DNA of 64,000 nucleotides from an uncultured Bacteroides sp. (GTDB lineage Bacteria > Bacteroidota > Bacteroidia > Bacteroidales > Bacteroidaceae). The translations under genes were made by a program, and so were the position numbers. Shown here in pieces: positions 47,731-55,954 of this stretch. A model generated the notes under the pieces. The model made no database searches. It had not been told where the DNA came from and saw only the letters and a program-made list of their open reading frames with translations. How positions within the stretch are numbered: position 1 is the first letter of the stretch; every line of letters begins with the position of its first letter. The stretch is from positions 3,171,946-3,235,945 of the forward strand of contig NZ_OY780936.1 in the NCBI RefSeq assembly GCF_963675905.1. The letters are read 5' to 3'.

Positions 47731-48094
47731 TATATTTTTCTGAAATAATACCACTTTTAGTATATTTATTTTGTTTAATAGCAGAGGGAAGTGGTAAGTG
47801 AATAATTTTTATATATGCCGCATGGGTATTACGGGATATTAATCAACATATATAGAATGTTTTTTTTAAATCATCCCTCATCCCTCACTAAAATTGTCTG
47901 AAACGCCTTATAATAAAGAGTTTTGACGGGTGAGGGATGCTTTTTATCCCTCACCATTTCTAGTTCATCCCTCACTTTTGAGGCTCATCCCTCACCTTTT
48001 GAGCATATATTGCCGGTGTAGCAATGTAATTAAGTTTACTGAAATATTGTGATGACTTTTAGAATGCGAAATATTAGGGGAGACTAAACAGAAA
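47731..48094. other. Non-coding gap holding repeat cluster 2
   Basis: This gap between the CsgG-like promoter and the terminator of the ketopantoate-reductase-like gene holds the TCCCTCAC cluster. I see no gene in it. Confidence 0.7.
47874..47995. repeat. TCCCTCAC/GTGAGGGA repeat cluster 2
   Basis: TCCCTCA(C) occurs at 47874, 47881, 47947, 47968 and 47988, and inverse GTGAGGGA at 47930. The last three copies are 21 and 20 bases apart. The order and flanks match cluster 1 at 37.2 kb. It lies 145-270 bases upstream of the CsgG-like promoter box. Confidence 0.88.
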
Positions 48095-48131
48095 AATGCC
48101 CAAAAAAGAAATTCAATCTTATTCGGGCATT
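48095..48131 (-). terminator. Rho-independent terminator of the ketopantoate-reductase-like gene
   Basis: AATGCCC and GGGCATT form the outer stem, with AAGA/TCTT pairing inside. Read leftward it runs into TTTTTC. It lies 34 bases past the stop codon. Confidence 0.75.
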
Positions 48132-48164
48132 AAATGGAGTTATAATGTTATTGAGTATATATTA

Positions 48165-49076
48165 CTATCTAAACTTTGCAGCAACCAGTCTGTAAGTAGG
48201 CATATCAATTCCAAGTTCTTCTCCTTTAGTTATGAAGCTGAAAAGCAGACCGTCTACTTCCGATTCGTGACCTTTGCTGATATCTTTTTGCATGGATGCT
48301 GTACTAGCAGGATCTAGCTTATCCAGAACTTTGAGGTTGTAGGTTACAGGATCTTCCACGAATGTTATGCCAAGTGCTTTGCCTATGGCAGCGCTTTCAC
48401 GAGACAGACCAACGAAAGTATCTCTTTTGGTTCCCTCTTTTTGCAGCTCTCCCATGGGAACATTATAGTATGCACCGGTGCAAGCCATGGCGGAGATAAA
48501 CGACCATTTCACGAAAGTATCGCGGTTTATATCCTCTGAAATAGGAGCTTTTATGCCGCTTTCCTGAAGATCTTTCTGCACAGCCAGAAGCCTTTCATAA
48601 GCTACATTGTCTTCCTTGCGGGCACCAAATACTAGGCGGAAGATGCTTCCCATCTGAGTAATCTCGCCCGGAGCGGAAACGAATCCTACAATGTAGATGC
48701 ATCCGTCGAGAACCGTCACGTTTTCGACCTTGCGTTTAATCTTTGGTCCCGTGCCGTATACGTTGAGAATCGGTATTACGATGGTGTCTTTGTGTGAAGC
48801 ACGTTCAATCAGTTCGGTGATGGAATCAATAGAATAGCCCTTTACACAAACAAAAATCACGTCAGCTTTGTCGTTATATTCTTCTGAGAGGCATGCGTTA
48901 ACATGGACGGTATGATCACCTTTCAGTCCGGATTTCAGCTTCAGGCCTTTTTCCTGCATCGCTTTTAAGTGAGCTCCACGGGCAATACAAGTCACATCGT
49001 GGCCTGCAAGGGCAAGGAATCCGGCAATACTTCCTCCAACGCCGCCCGTTCCAATAATCAGATACTTTGTCGCCAT
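48165..49076 (-). CDS. Ketopantoate reductase family protein (PanE/ApbA-like)
   Basis: At about 303 residues it starts with the NAD(P)-binding motif TKYLIIGTGGVGGSIAGFLALAGH. The C-terminal helical domain carries the catalytic-region Lys in DTFVKWSFISAMACTGAYYN and the family Glu/Ser segment KGHESEVDGLLF. PanE makes pantoate for CoA; several paralogues of the family act on other 2-oxo acids, so specificity is uncertain. A frame runs up to 49124, but MATKYLII at 49076 begins directly at the Rossmann strand. No panB or panC is nearby. Confidence 0.85.
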   Translation of the reverse strand: MATKYLIIGTGGVGGSIAGFLALAGHDVTCIARGAHLKAMQEKGLKLKSGLKGDHTVHVNACLSEEYNDKADVIFVCVKGYSIDSITELIERASHKDTIVIPILNVYGTGPKIKRKVENVTVLDGCIYIVGFVSAPGEITQMGSIFRLVFGARKEDNVAYERLLAVQKDLQESGIKAPISEDINRDTFVKWSFISAMACTGAYYNVPMGELQKEGTKRDTFVGLSRESAAIGKALGITFVEDPVTYNLKVLDKLDPASTASMQKDISKGHESEVDGLLFSFITKGEELGIDMPTYRLVAAKFR

Positions 49077-49215
49077 TTTATTTTTAATGAATAAAAGAAG
49101 GGGATGAAAATGCTGCTTATGCAATTTTAATCCCCAATACTTTTCGTTTTAGTCTATTTTGTGAGGAATATCTGTTTTGTTTGTAACAGATTTACCCCTT
49201 AGTTTACTGTGCTTT

Positions 49216-50319
49216 TTATACGTTAAAGCGGAAGTGCATGATGTCACCATCTTCCACCACATATTCTTTTCCTTCAACACCTAGTTTTCCGGCCTCTTTT
49301 ATAGCTGCTTCCGAGCCATATTCAATGAAGTCATGGTATTTAATTACCTCTGCACGGATAAATCCTTTTTCGAAATCGGTATGAATTACTCCGGCACATT
49401 GAGGAGCTTTGCTGCCTTTCAGATAAGTCCATGCGCGAACTTCCTGTACACCTACTGTGAAATAAGTTTCCAGATTCAACAGTTTATAGGCAGTTTTAAT
49501 GAGTCTGGCAACACCCGATTCTGTTAATCCAATCTCTCCAAGGAACATTTCGCGTTCTTCGAAAGTTTCGAACTCAGCAATTTCCGATTCAATCTTAGCA
49601 GCTACAACAAGCAACTGAGCATCTTCGTCTTTAATAGCCTCACGAACCATTTCCACGTACTTATTTCCGTTTACAGCACTGCCTTCGTCTACGTTACACA
49701 CGTAAAGAACGGGTTTACTTGTAAGCAGGAATAACTCCTTTGATATCTTTATTTCATCTTTTGTTTCGAATGTAACCGTACGGGCCGACTTGCCTTGTTC
49801 CAAAGCCTCTTTGTACTTATGAAGCACTTCATAAGTCATCTTTGCAACTTTATCGCCACCTGTCTGAGCCTGCTTCTGTACTTTCTGAATGCGGCTGTCA
49901 ATAGTATCAAGGTCTTTCAGCTGAAGTTCGTAGTCAATGATTTCTTTATCACGAATTGGGTTTACATTTCCGTCAACATGAACTACATTATCGTCGTCGA
50001 AACAGCGAAGAACGTGAATGATAGCATCAGTTTCGCGAATATTTGCAAGGAATTTATTTCCTAATCCTTCACCTTTACTGGCACCTTTTACCAATCCGGC
50101 AATATCCACAATTTCGACTGTGGTAGGTACTACGCGGTTAGGGTGAACCAACTCGGCAAGTTTGTTCAAGCGTTCATCGGGAACAGTGATTACACCTACG
50201 TTAGGTTCAATCGTACAAAAAGGGAAATTAGCAGACTGTGCCTTTGCGTTAGACAAGCAATTGAAAAGAGTCGATTTTCCTACGTTAGGAAGGCCGACGA
50301 TACCACATTGTAAAGCCAT
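49216..50319 (-). CDS. ychF: Ribosome-associated ATPase YchF (OLA1 family)
   Basis: A 367-residue Obg-related P-loop ATPase that binds ribosomes and is linked to stress and translation control. It begins ALQCGIVGLPNVGKSTLFNCLS (Walker A) and has the DxxG motif in VDIAGLVKGASKGEGLGNKF. NVDE replaces the NKxD nucleotide-specificity motif, which explains ATP preference, and a TGS domain forms the C-terminus (LKGSKAPQCAGVIHTDFEKGFIRAEV). It is monocistronic. The FNR-like array lies upstream of its promoter. Confidence 0.95.
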   Translation of the reverse strand: MALQCGIVGLPNVGKSTLFNCLSNAKAQSANFPFCTIEPNVGVITVPDERLNKLAELVHPNRVVPTTVEIVDIAGLVKGASKGEGLGNKFLANIRETDAIIHVLRCFDDDNVVHVDGNVNPIRDKEIIDYELQLKDLDTIDSRIQKVQKQAQTGGDKVAKMTYEVLHKYKEALEQGKSARTVTFETKDEIKISKELFLLTSKPVLYVCNVDEGSAVNGNKYVEMVREAIKDEDAQLLVVAAKIESEIAEFETFEEREMFLGEIGLTESGVARLIKTAYKLLNLETYFTVGVQEVRAWTYLKGSKAPQCAGVIHTDFEKGFIRAEVIKYHDFIEYGSEAAIKEAGKLGVEGKEYVVEDGDIMHFRFNV

Positions 50320-50366
50320 TCTTTATATCGTTAATTTGTTTTCTTATTCAAACTTTTTTCAGCTTG

Positions 50367-50374
50367 CAAAAGTA
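50367..50374 (-). promoter_or_regulatory. -7 promoter box for ychF
   Basis: Leftward TACTTTTG matches TAnnTTTG, 48 bases before the ATG. Confidence 0.6.
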
Positions 50375-50472
50375 CAAATTATTCGGTGGAATTCAAAGGA
50401 TTAGTCACTTACCTTCTATATTAATAATATCTATAAAGAAAGATTTACCATTTTCCGGTTATATCTTTTGTG

Positions 50473-50557
50473 TTTGATGTATATCAAACGTATGCTTAGA
50501 TGTACATCAAAAGGGTGCTTTGATATACATCATAATTATCGTTTGATATAGGTCAAA
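50473..50557. repeat. Four FNR-box-like palindromes at exact 23-bp spacing
   Basis: The 16-base units are TTTGATGTATATCAAA (50473), TTAGATGTACATCAAA (50496), TTTGATATACATCATA (50519) and TTTGATATAGGTCAAA (50542). Their dyad centres are 23, 23 and 23 bases apart. Unit 1 is a perfect TTGAT-N4-ATCAA, the FNR/CRP-family operator form. The nearest start is ychF, about 100 bases leftward. Confidence 0.88.
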
Positions 50558-50718
50558 GAAAAAATATTCTTAATAACTTTGAACGTTTTCCCGGCAGGAG
50601 TGTATACTATTGCGGAACAGTTCCTTATGATTAGTATGCACTTAAAATGAAATGATATATCGGACTATTTTCTCTATTTTGAGATTAAACTTCCACTAAA
50701 GATTATTACAGAACAAAA
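50558..50718. other. Non-coding gap between the FNR-like array and a terminator
   Basis: No gene, promoter box or repeat seen. Confidence 0.5.
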
Positions 50719-50770
50719 AAGCACGGATAAATGATTCTTTGTTCATTGAATAAATCATTTATCCGTGCTT
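50719..50770 (-). terminator. Strong terminator about 170 bases past the hydrolase gene
   Basis: 18-base perfect arms starting AAGCACGGATAAATGATT. Read leftward it is followed by TTTTTTGTTC. The long distance from the hydrolase stop suggests it once served the remnant at 50794-50907. Confidence 0.88.
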
Positions 50771-50793
50771 ATATTTCAGGTAGTAATTCTGTA

Positions 50794-50907
50794 TTATATC
50801 CGTTTTGACTTAAGTAGATTGCGTTTTTCTTCTATAATCTTTAGGTTAGTAATACTGAATTTTACAGGTTTATGCTCCTGAAGTTTTTTAATTTGATCAG
50901 TTTCTTT
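50794..50907 (-). pseudogene. Possible 3' remnant of a lost gene
   Basis: After an in-frame TAG, 37 open codons read KETDQIKKLQEHKPVKFSIT and on to KRI before a stop, with no start codon. The composition is protein-like (amphipathic, Lys/Glu rich), and the frame runs into a strong terminator. It may be the tail of a decayed gene or chance in AT-rich DNA. Confidence 0.2.
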
Positions 50908-50939
50908 CTAAAGCTTTATCTATAAATATTTTTAAATTT

Positions 50940-52109
50940 CTATTTTTTCAGGAATTTATCGAAGAAGTCCAGCGTTTCTTTTTGCATATCTTTGCTAAAG
51001 AAGTGAGGGCCATCCCATAATTTAGTTACAAGTTTGCTATCAGCCTTCTGGCTGTTCCACGTGGAATGCAGACTTTTATAAGCATCTTTTACACCATTTA
51101 CAGGAAATAACTTGTCGCGGAGTCCGTTAAAGAAGAGCATAGGCTTAGGACAAGCTAGAGCAGCTACATCGGGGTAGTCCATATAGTTTCGGATTCCCGG
51201 CACAAGCATCGACCAAGCACTTCCGCCTTTATTCTGATTATTGGTTAATGACATCAAGGAATCCGTTGTGTTCATCCAGCAAATGGCAGCTCCTGCTTTC
51301 ACTTTATCTGTTGCAGCGGAAAGCATCCAGGCACGGTGAGCACCCATTGAGAAGCCAAGTGTACCTATTCTATTGGCATCTACTTCAGGCAATGAGGCAA
51401 GAAAATCAACGCTTCTGATATCGTCGAACGTAATAACGCCACACCAGTTATATCCCATCTGCATCAAGTTGCAGGCAAGTGCTTGTTGGGTTTCGTAATT
51501 CACGCCCTCTTTTCGTCCTCTTTCGCCCCAAAACAGTGCATCAATGGAGAGAACTACATAGCCATGAGCCGCAAAATAGTCGCCTACATAGACACTATCG
51601 TAGCATTGAACCGCCCATTTATCAGCATCGGCCAGTACTTCAGGTGAAACGCCAAATGGTCTTACCATCTTTTCCTTGCCAATGGAGAATTTTGCACCGT
51701 GATCGTGCAGCATCACAACGGCAGGGTAAGGGCCTTTTCCTTTATTGGGAATCAGTAAATAAGCAGGAATGCGGTCGAACTTTGATATATTTAGCACTAT
51801 TTTTCGTGCTTCGTATCCATTTCTTTGCTCTTTCTCAAGCACTTTCATATCGAAAGGTGCAGTTGGAGGGGCGGGGGCCAGACAAGAGAAAAGCACATTA
51901 CGGGCAGCCTTTTTCCACTTATTGAAATCTTTTATAGGAGAGTTTCCCCAAGCCATAGGGTAGGTGAGTGTTTCTTTCATCTTTTGATAAGAAGCAGGCA
52001 TATTCTTTTCTACTCCGTATGGCAGATAGTCTTGTGATTGAGCCTGTTGTGCTGATATCGGCAAACTGAAAAACGAGAATAAGCAAAGTGTAATAAGTAA
52101 ATTTTTCAT
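50940..52109 (-). CDS. Exported alpha/beta-hydrolase (dienelactone-hydrolase/acetyl-esterase-like)
   Basis: A 389-residue protein with a signal peptide (MKNLLITLCLFSFFSLPISAQ). The alpha/beta-hydrolase core has an oxyanion region AVVMLHDHGAKFS, nucleophile Ser in GTLGFSMGAHRAW at about residue 252, and C-terminal FFNGLRDKLFPV (Asp) and WDGPHFFSK (His). Relatives in Bacteroidetes are annotated as esterases, often of plant polysaccharides; no substrate can be assigned. It lies 18 bases after the PPOX gene, in the same orientation. Confidence 0.82.
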   Translation of the reverse strand: MKNLLITLCLFSFFSLPISAQQAQSQDYLPYGVEKNMPASYQKMKETLTYPMAWGNSPIKDFNKWKKAARNVLFSCLAPAPPTAPFDMKVLEKEQRNGYEARKIVLNISKFDRIPAYLLIPNKGKGPYPAVVMLHDHGAKFSIGKEKMVRPFGVSPEVLADADKWAVQCYDSVYVGDYFAAHGYVVLSIDALFWGERGRKEGVNYETQQALACNLMQMGYNWCGVITFDDIRSVDFLASLPEVDANRIGTLGFSMGAHRAWMLSAATDKVKAGAAICWMNTTDSLMSLTNNQNKGGSAWSMLVPGIRNYMDYPDVAALACPKPMLFFNGLRDKLFPVNGVKDAYKSLHSTWNSQKADSKLVTKLWDGPHFFSKDMQKETLDFFDKFLKK

Positions 52110-52127
52110 ATTAAATAGAGTGCAATA

Positions 52128-52592
52128 TTAGTCTATTTTTTCAGTCTGAACCTGAAAGTCTGAATAAGTTTTAAAGCTGAATGGTACGAACCTAAGCATG
52201 GCAAAATCTTCTGATTCAACACCTCCCGGATAATAGAGCTCCCATCCTTTCATCCATGCATTATGCTTGAATTCCTTGCTTGTAACAACCTGAATATTTC
52301 CTTGAAACATGATTCCAGTAAAGGATTCCGGTTTACAGAAGTAAAGAGCAGCCTTGCTGTTATTCTCAATCTCCTTAATTTTTGCAGAAGAAGTATTGGT
52401 GGTGAGATAGATAGTAAATTCATTTGATTCTTTTGCATACATCGGTACAAGGTGAGGGTACTGCTTTTTGTTCCTTAAATTCAGCATGGCGCGAGTAGAT
52501 GGATATCCATTCTGATCAATTGTTGACAGGTAAACAGTCTCATAAGATTCTATAATTCCCTGTACTTCTTTCATTTTTTCTGCTAGTTCCAT
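52128..52592 (-). CDS. Pyridoxamine 5'-phosphate oxidase-like flavin-binding protein
   Basis: A 154-residue split-barrel protein of the general-stress-protein-26 type. The core reads TVYLSTIDQNGYPSTRAMLN, FTIYLTTNTSSAKIKEIENNSKAALYFC, then FQGNIQVVTSKEFKHNAW. Such proteins bind FMN or F420-like cofactors and are not true PdxH enzymes. It is likely co-transcribed with the following hydrolase gene. Substrate unknown. Confidence 0.85.
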   Translation of the reverse strand: MELAEKMKEVQGIIESYETVYLSTIDQNGYPSTRAMLNLRNKKQYPHLVPMYAKESNEFTIYLTTNTSSAKIKEIENNSKAALYFCKPESFTGIMFQGNIQVVTSKEFKHNAWMKGWELYYPGGVESEDFAMLRFVPFSFKTYSDFQVQTEKID

Positions 52593-53087
52593 AATTTAAC
52601 CGGTTTTAAGGTGAAACAAACTATCTTATCGTTCTGAATTTTAAAATGGATCAATAATCCAACTGTCTTATTTTATCTATTAAAGCCTTTACTTATATAT
52701 AGAAAAGACATCAATAAATTAAACAGGATTATTATGAAAAATGATATTTATTTGAAAATAATATTATTCTAAATTAAAGGTTATAAGCTATTTAACCTTT
52801 AGTAAATTACTTTTTATCTATCTTTTTATTGTTTTTATTTTCAATAATTAGCGAACTTAGTTCATTAATTATTATTTCATCTTTTTGTTTTAAGACTATG
52901 TTTTTTTAGTAGATGAAAGCTGTTAAGCTTTTAAAAGCCATCATATCTTTGCTTTTAAAACAATCTTCTTTTAGCAGTTTATATGTTATTCCCAATTTGC
53001 TTTGCAGCATTTGGGAATAACAAAATTAGAGACCTTTTATATCAGATCTTTATGTTCTAATTTTTATCTGAATTTATAACAGATTTA
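52593..53087. other. Non-coding gap with one isolated promoter-like box and a hairpin
   Basis: The 495 bases between polA's 3' end and the PPOX start hold a rightward TATCTTTG at 52944-52951 and, 34 bases on, a hairpin with arms GTTATTCCCAA (52985) and TTGGGAATAAC (53011). No ORF is supported. The hairpin lacks a T-run on either strand, so terminator status is doubtful. A short RNA is possible. Confidence 0.45.
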
Positions 53088-55865
53088 TCAATGCGCTTCG
53101 AGCCAGTTGTTGCCCCAACCGCAGTCGGCTTTCAAAGGAACGTGCATCTTGTAGGCTCTTTCCATCTCTTCAATTACGATTTGTTCCACAAGTTCTTTCT
53201 CGTTAGCAGGAACACTGAAGTTCAATTCATCATGCACCTGAAGAATCATCTTGGCCTGTACATTTTCTTTCTTGAAACGGTTATAAATATTGATCATTGC
53301 AACCTTGATTATATCTGCTGCACTTCCCTGAATAGGAGCATTGATTGCATTTCTTTCGGCGTATCCACGAACAACTCCATTGTGTGAATTTATGTCCGGA
53401 AGGTAACGCTTGCGATTGAATATAGTTTCAACATAACCGTTCTTCTTTGCAACCTTGATACTTTTATCCATATATTCCTTTACGCCTGGATAAGTCTCAA
53501 AATATCCATCGATAAGTTCTTTGGCTTCCTTTCTGTCAACCCCCATTCTTTCTGCTAATCCGAAGACTGAGATCCCGTAAATAATACCGAAGTTTGCAGT
53601 TTTTGCCTTACGACGCATGTCCTTTGAAACTTCAGAAATGTCTATTTTATAGATCTTTGCAGCCGTTGCAGCATGAATATCATAACCGGAAAGAAAAGCA
53701 TCTATCATGTTCTTGTCCTCACTTAGATGCGCCATAATTCTCAGTTCAATCTGAGAATAGTCGGCAGAAAAGAAGAGACAATCTTCATCCGGAATAAATG
53801 CTTTGCGAATCTCTTTACCATCTTCATCACGAACAGGGATGTTTTGAAGGTTTGGATTGCTGGAACTCAATCGGCCTGTTGCAGTTACAGTCTGGTTGAA
53901 AGATGTATGTATTTTTCCTGTTGTAGGATCAATCAACTGAGGAAGCGAATCAACATAGGTACTCAATAGTTTTTTTAATCCTCGATAGTCTAGAATTTTT
54001 TCAACAACTGGGTGTTTGCTTCGCAGGCTTTCAAGTACATCTTCCGAGGTAGAATATTGTCCTGTTTTAGTTTTCTTGGCTTTTTCTACAACTTTCAGTT
54101 TTTCGAAAAGTACTTCTCCTACTTGTTTGGGTGAACTAATATTGAACTCCATGCCGGCCAATGAATATATTTCATTTTCTATATTACCCATTCTGGTAGT
54201 AAAATCTTCGGATGTTTGTTTAAGAGCACCTAGATCTAACTTCATTCCATTTCTTTCAATGTATGCCAGAACCGGAACGAGTGGCATCTCGATATTATAG
54301 AATAAATCTTCAATCCCGTTCTCCTTTAATTCTTTCTCAAGTTTATTTTTTAATTTCAAAGTCACATCGGCATCTTCGCAAGCATACTTGTAAACTTGTT
54401 CGGGTGGGAGGTCCCTCATGTTTTTTTGATTTTTCCCTTTTGGTCCGATTAGCTCATCAATGTGAATTGTTTTGTAGTTGAGGTAAATTTCGGCAAGGTA
54501 ATCCATTCCATGTCTAAGTTCTGGTTGAAGAACGTAATGTGCTACCATTGTATCGAAAAGTTTCCCTTTTACTTCAACTCCATAATTTTGGAGAACAAGC
54601 ATATCGTACTTCATGTTCTGCCCAACTTTGACAGAATTTTCATTTTCGAAGACCGGGCGAAGCTCGTTAACAATTTTTAAAGCTTCCTCTCTTTTCGGAG
54701 GTACTGGTATGTAGTATGCTTGATTTTCGGCAACACTAAAACTCATTCCCACCAATTCTGCCGAGATTGGATCGGTTCCAGTAGTTTCTGTGTCTAGGCT
54801 AATGATATCAAATGTAAGTATGTTTTGTATAAAATTAGCTCTTTTCTCTTCATTATCAATAAGTTGATAGTCGTAATTCAATTCTTCTAAACTCGTGAGA
54901 TTTGAATATTTTTCCTCAACTTGCCCAACGGGCGTGAAAAATCCAAAGAGATCGCCTTGTTGAGGAGCCTCATTTACCTGTTTTTTTTCTTTTTTGAAAA
55001 TTCGATCAATCAGTGTTCGAAATTCCAGTTCCTCGAAAATTTTTCTCAGTTCATCCTCGTTTGGTTCTTCACGAACAAGTTCGTCCATTTTCAATTCAAT
55101 AGGAACATCGATTTTGATAGTTGCCAAAAATTTAGAGAAGGTGATCATCTCTTTGTTGGTTTCAACTTTTGTTTTCAATGCGCCTTTTAACTGATCAGTA
55201 TTCTCAAGCATATTTTCGATGCTACCAAATTGGGCAATTAACTTTTGAGCAGTTTTTTCTCCAACTCCCGGACATCCCGGAATGTTGTCCGAAGAGTCGC
55301 CCATCAAACCAAGTAAGTCGATGACTTGAGTAGGAGAGGAGATTTCATATTTTGATTTTATCTCTTCCACTCCAAGAACTTCAAATTCTTTATCTCCATA
55401 TTTGGGACGATACATAAAAACATTATCACTTACCAACTGACCGTAATCTTTGTCGGGAGTCATCATGTAAGTTGTGATTCCTTTTTTCCCGGCTTCGGTA
55501 GCAAGAGTCCCGATTACATCGTCGGCTTCAAAACCAGAAACTTCAAGAATCGGAATTCGATAAGCCCGAATTATATCTTTGATTATTGGAACAGCCAGAC
55601 GGATAGCCTCGGGTGTTTCTTCACGATGGGCTTTATATTGTTCAAATGCTTCATGTCTGAAAGTTGGTCCGGAAGGGTCGAATGCAACCCCAATATGTGT
55701 AGGATTTTCTTTATTTAAAAGTTCTTCTAGTGTGTTTACAAAACCTAGAATGGCTGATGTGTTAAATCCTTTTGAGTTAATTCTTGGGCTCTTAATAAAT
55801 GCATAGTATGCTCTATATATGAGTGCATAAGCATCCAAAAGAAACAATTTATCTGTTTGATTCAT
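53088..55865 (-). CDS. polA: DNA polymerase I
   Basis: At about 925 residues it has all three classic domains. The 5'-3' exonuclease starts KLFLLDAYALIYRAYYAF and includes GFEADDVIGTLA. The 3'-5' exonuclease has an intact DEDD start (FDIISLDTETTGTDP). The polymerase has FFSADYSQIELRIMAHLSED, RRKAKTANFGIIYGIS and ILQVHDELNFSV. It acts in Okazaki processing and repair. A frame extends to 55910, but ATG 55865 (MNQTDKLF) fits the family and lies downstream of a weak -7-like box at 55889-55896. Confidence 0.97.
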   Translation of the reverse strand: MNQTDKLFLLDAYALIYRAYYAFIKSPRINSKGFNTSAILGFVNTLEELLNKENPTHIGVAFDPSGPTFRHEAFEQYKAHREETPEAIRLAVPIIKDIIRAYRIPILEVSGFEADDVIGTLATEAGKKGITTYMMTPDKDYGQLVSDNVFMYRPKYGDKEFEVLGVEEIKSKYEISSPTQVIDLLGLMGDSSDNIPGCPGVGEKTAQKLIAQFGSIENMLENTDQLKGALKTKVETNKEMITFSKFLATIKIDVPIELKMDELVREEPNEDELRKIFEELEFRTLIDRIFKKEKKQVNEAPQQGDLFGFFTPVGQVEEKYSNLTSLEELNYDYQLIDNEEKRANFIQNILTFDIISLDTETTGTDPISAELVGMSFSVAENQAYYIPVPPKREEALKIVNELRPVFENENSVKVGQNMKYDMLVLQNYGVEVKGKLFDTMVAHYVLQPELRHGMDYLAEIYLNYKTIHIDELIGPKGKNQKNMRDLPPEQVYKYACEDADVTLKLKNKLEKELKENGIEDLFYNIEMPLVPVLAYIERNGMKLDLGALKQTSEDFTTRMGNIENEIYSLAGMEFNISSPKQVGEVLFEKLKVVEKAKKTKTGQYSTSEDVLESLRSKHPVVEKILDYRGLKKLLSTYVDSLPQLIDPTTGKIHTSFNQTVTATGRLSSSNPNLQNIPVRDEDGKEIRKAFIPDEDCLFFSADYSQIELRIMAHLSEDKNMIDAFLSGYDIHAATAAKIYKIDISEVSKDMRRKAKTANFGIIYGISVFGLAERMGVDRKEAKELIDGYFETYPGVKEYMDKSIKVAKKNGYVETIFNRKRYLPDINSHNGVVRGYAERNAINAPIQGSAADIIKVAMINIYNRFKKENVQAKMILQVHDELNFSVPANEKELVEQIVIEEMERAYKMHVPLKADCGWGNNWLEAH

Positions 55866-55927
55866 AATCTTTTCGAATTTTTCTTTGGTAAAAGTACTAA
55901 AAAATACCATATTAATTGTTTTATTAT

Positions 55928-55935
55928 TACTTTTG
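55928..55935 (+). promoter_or_regulatory. -7 promoter box for ispB
   Basis: TACTTTTG matches TAnnTTTG, 19 bases before the ATG. It is divergent from polA. Confidence 0.6.
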
Positions 55936-55954
55936 TGGCTAAATCGTATGTTTT

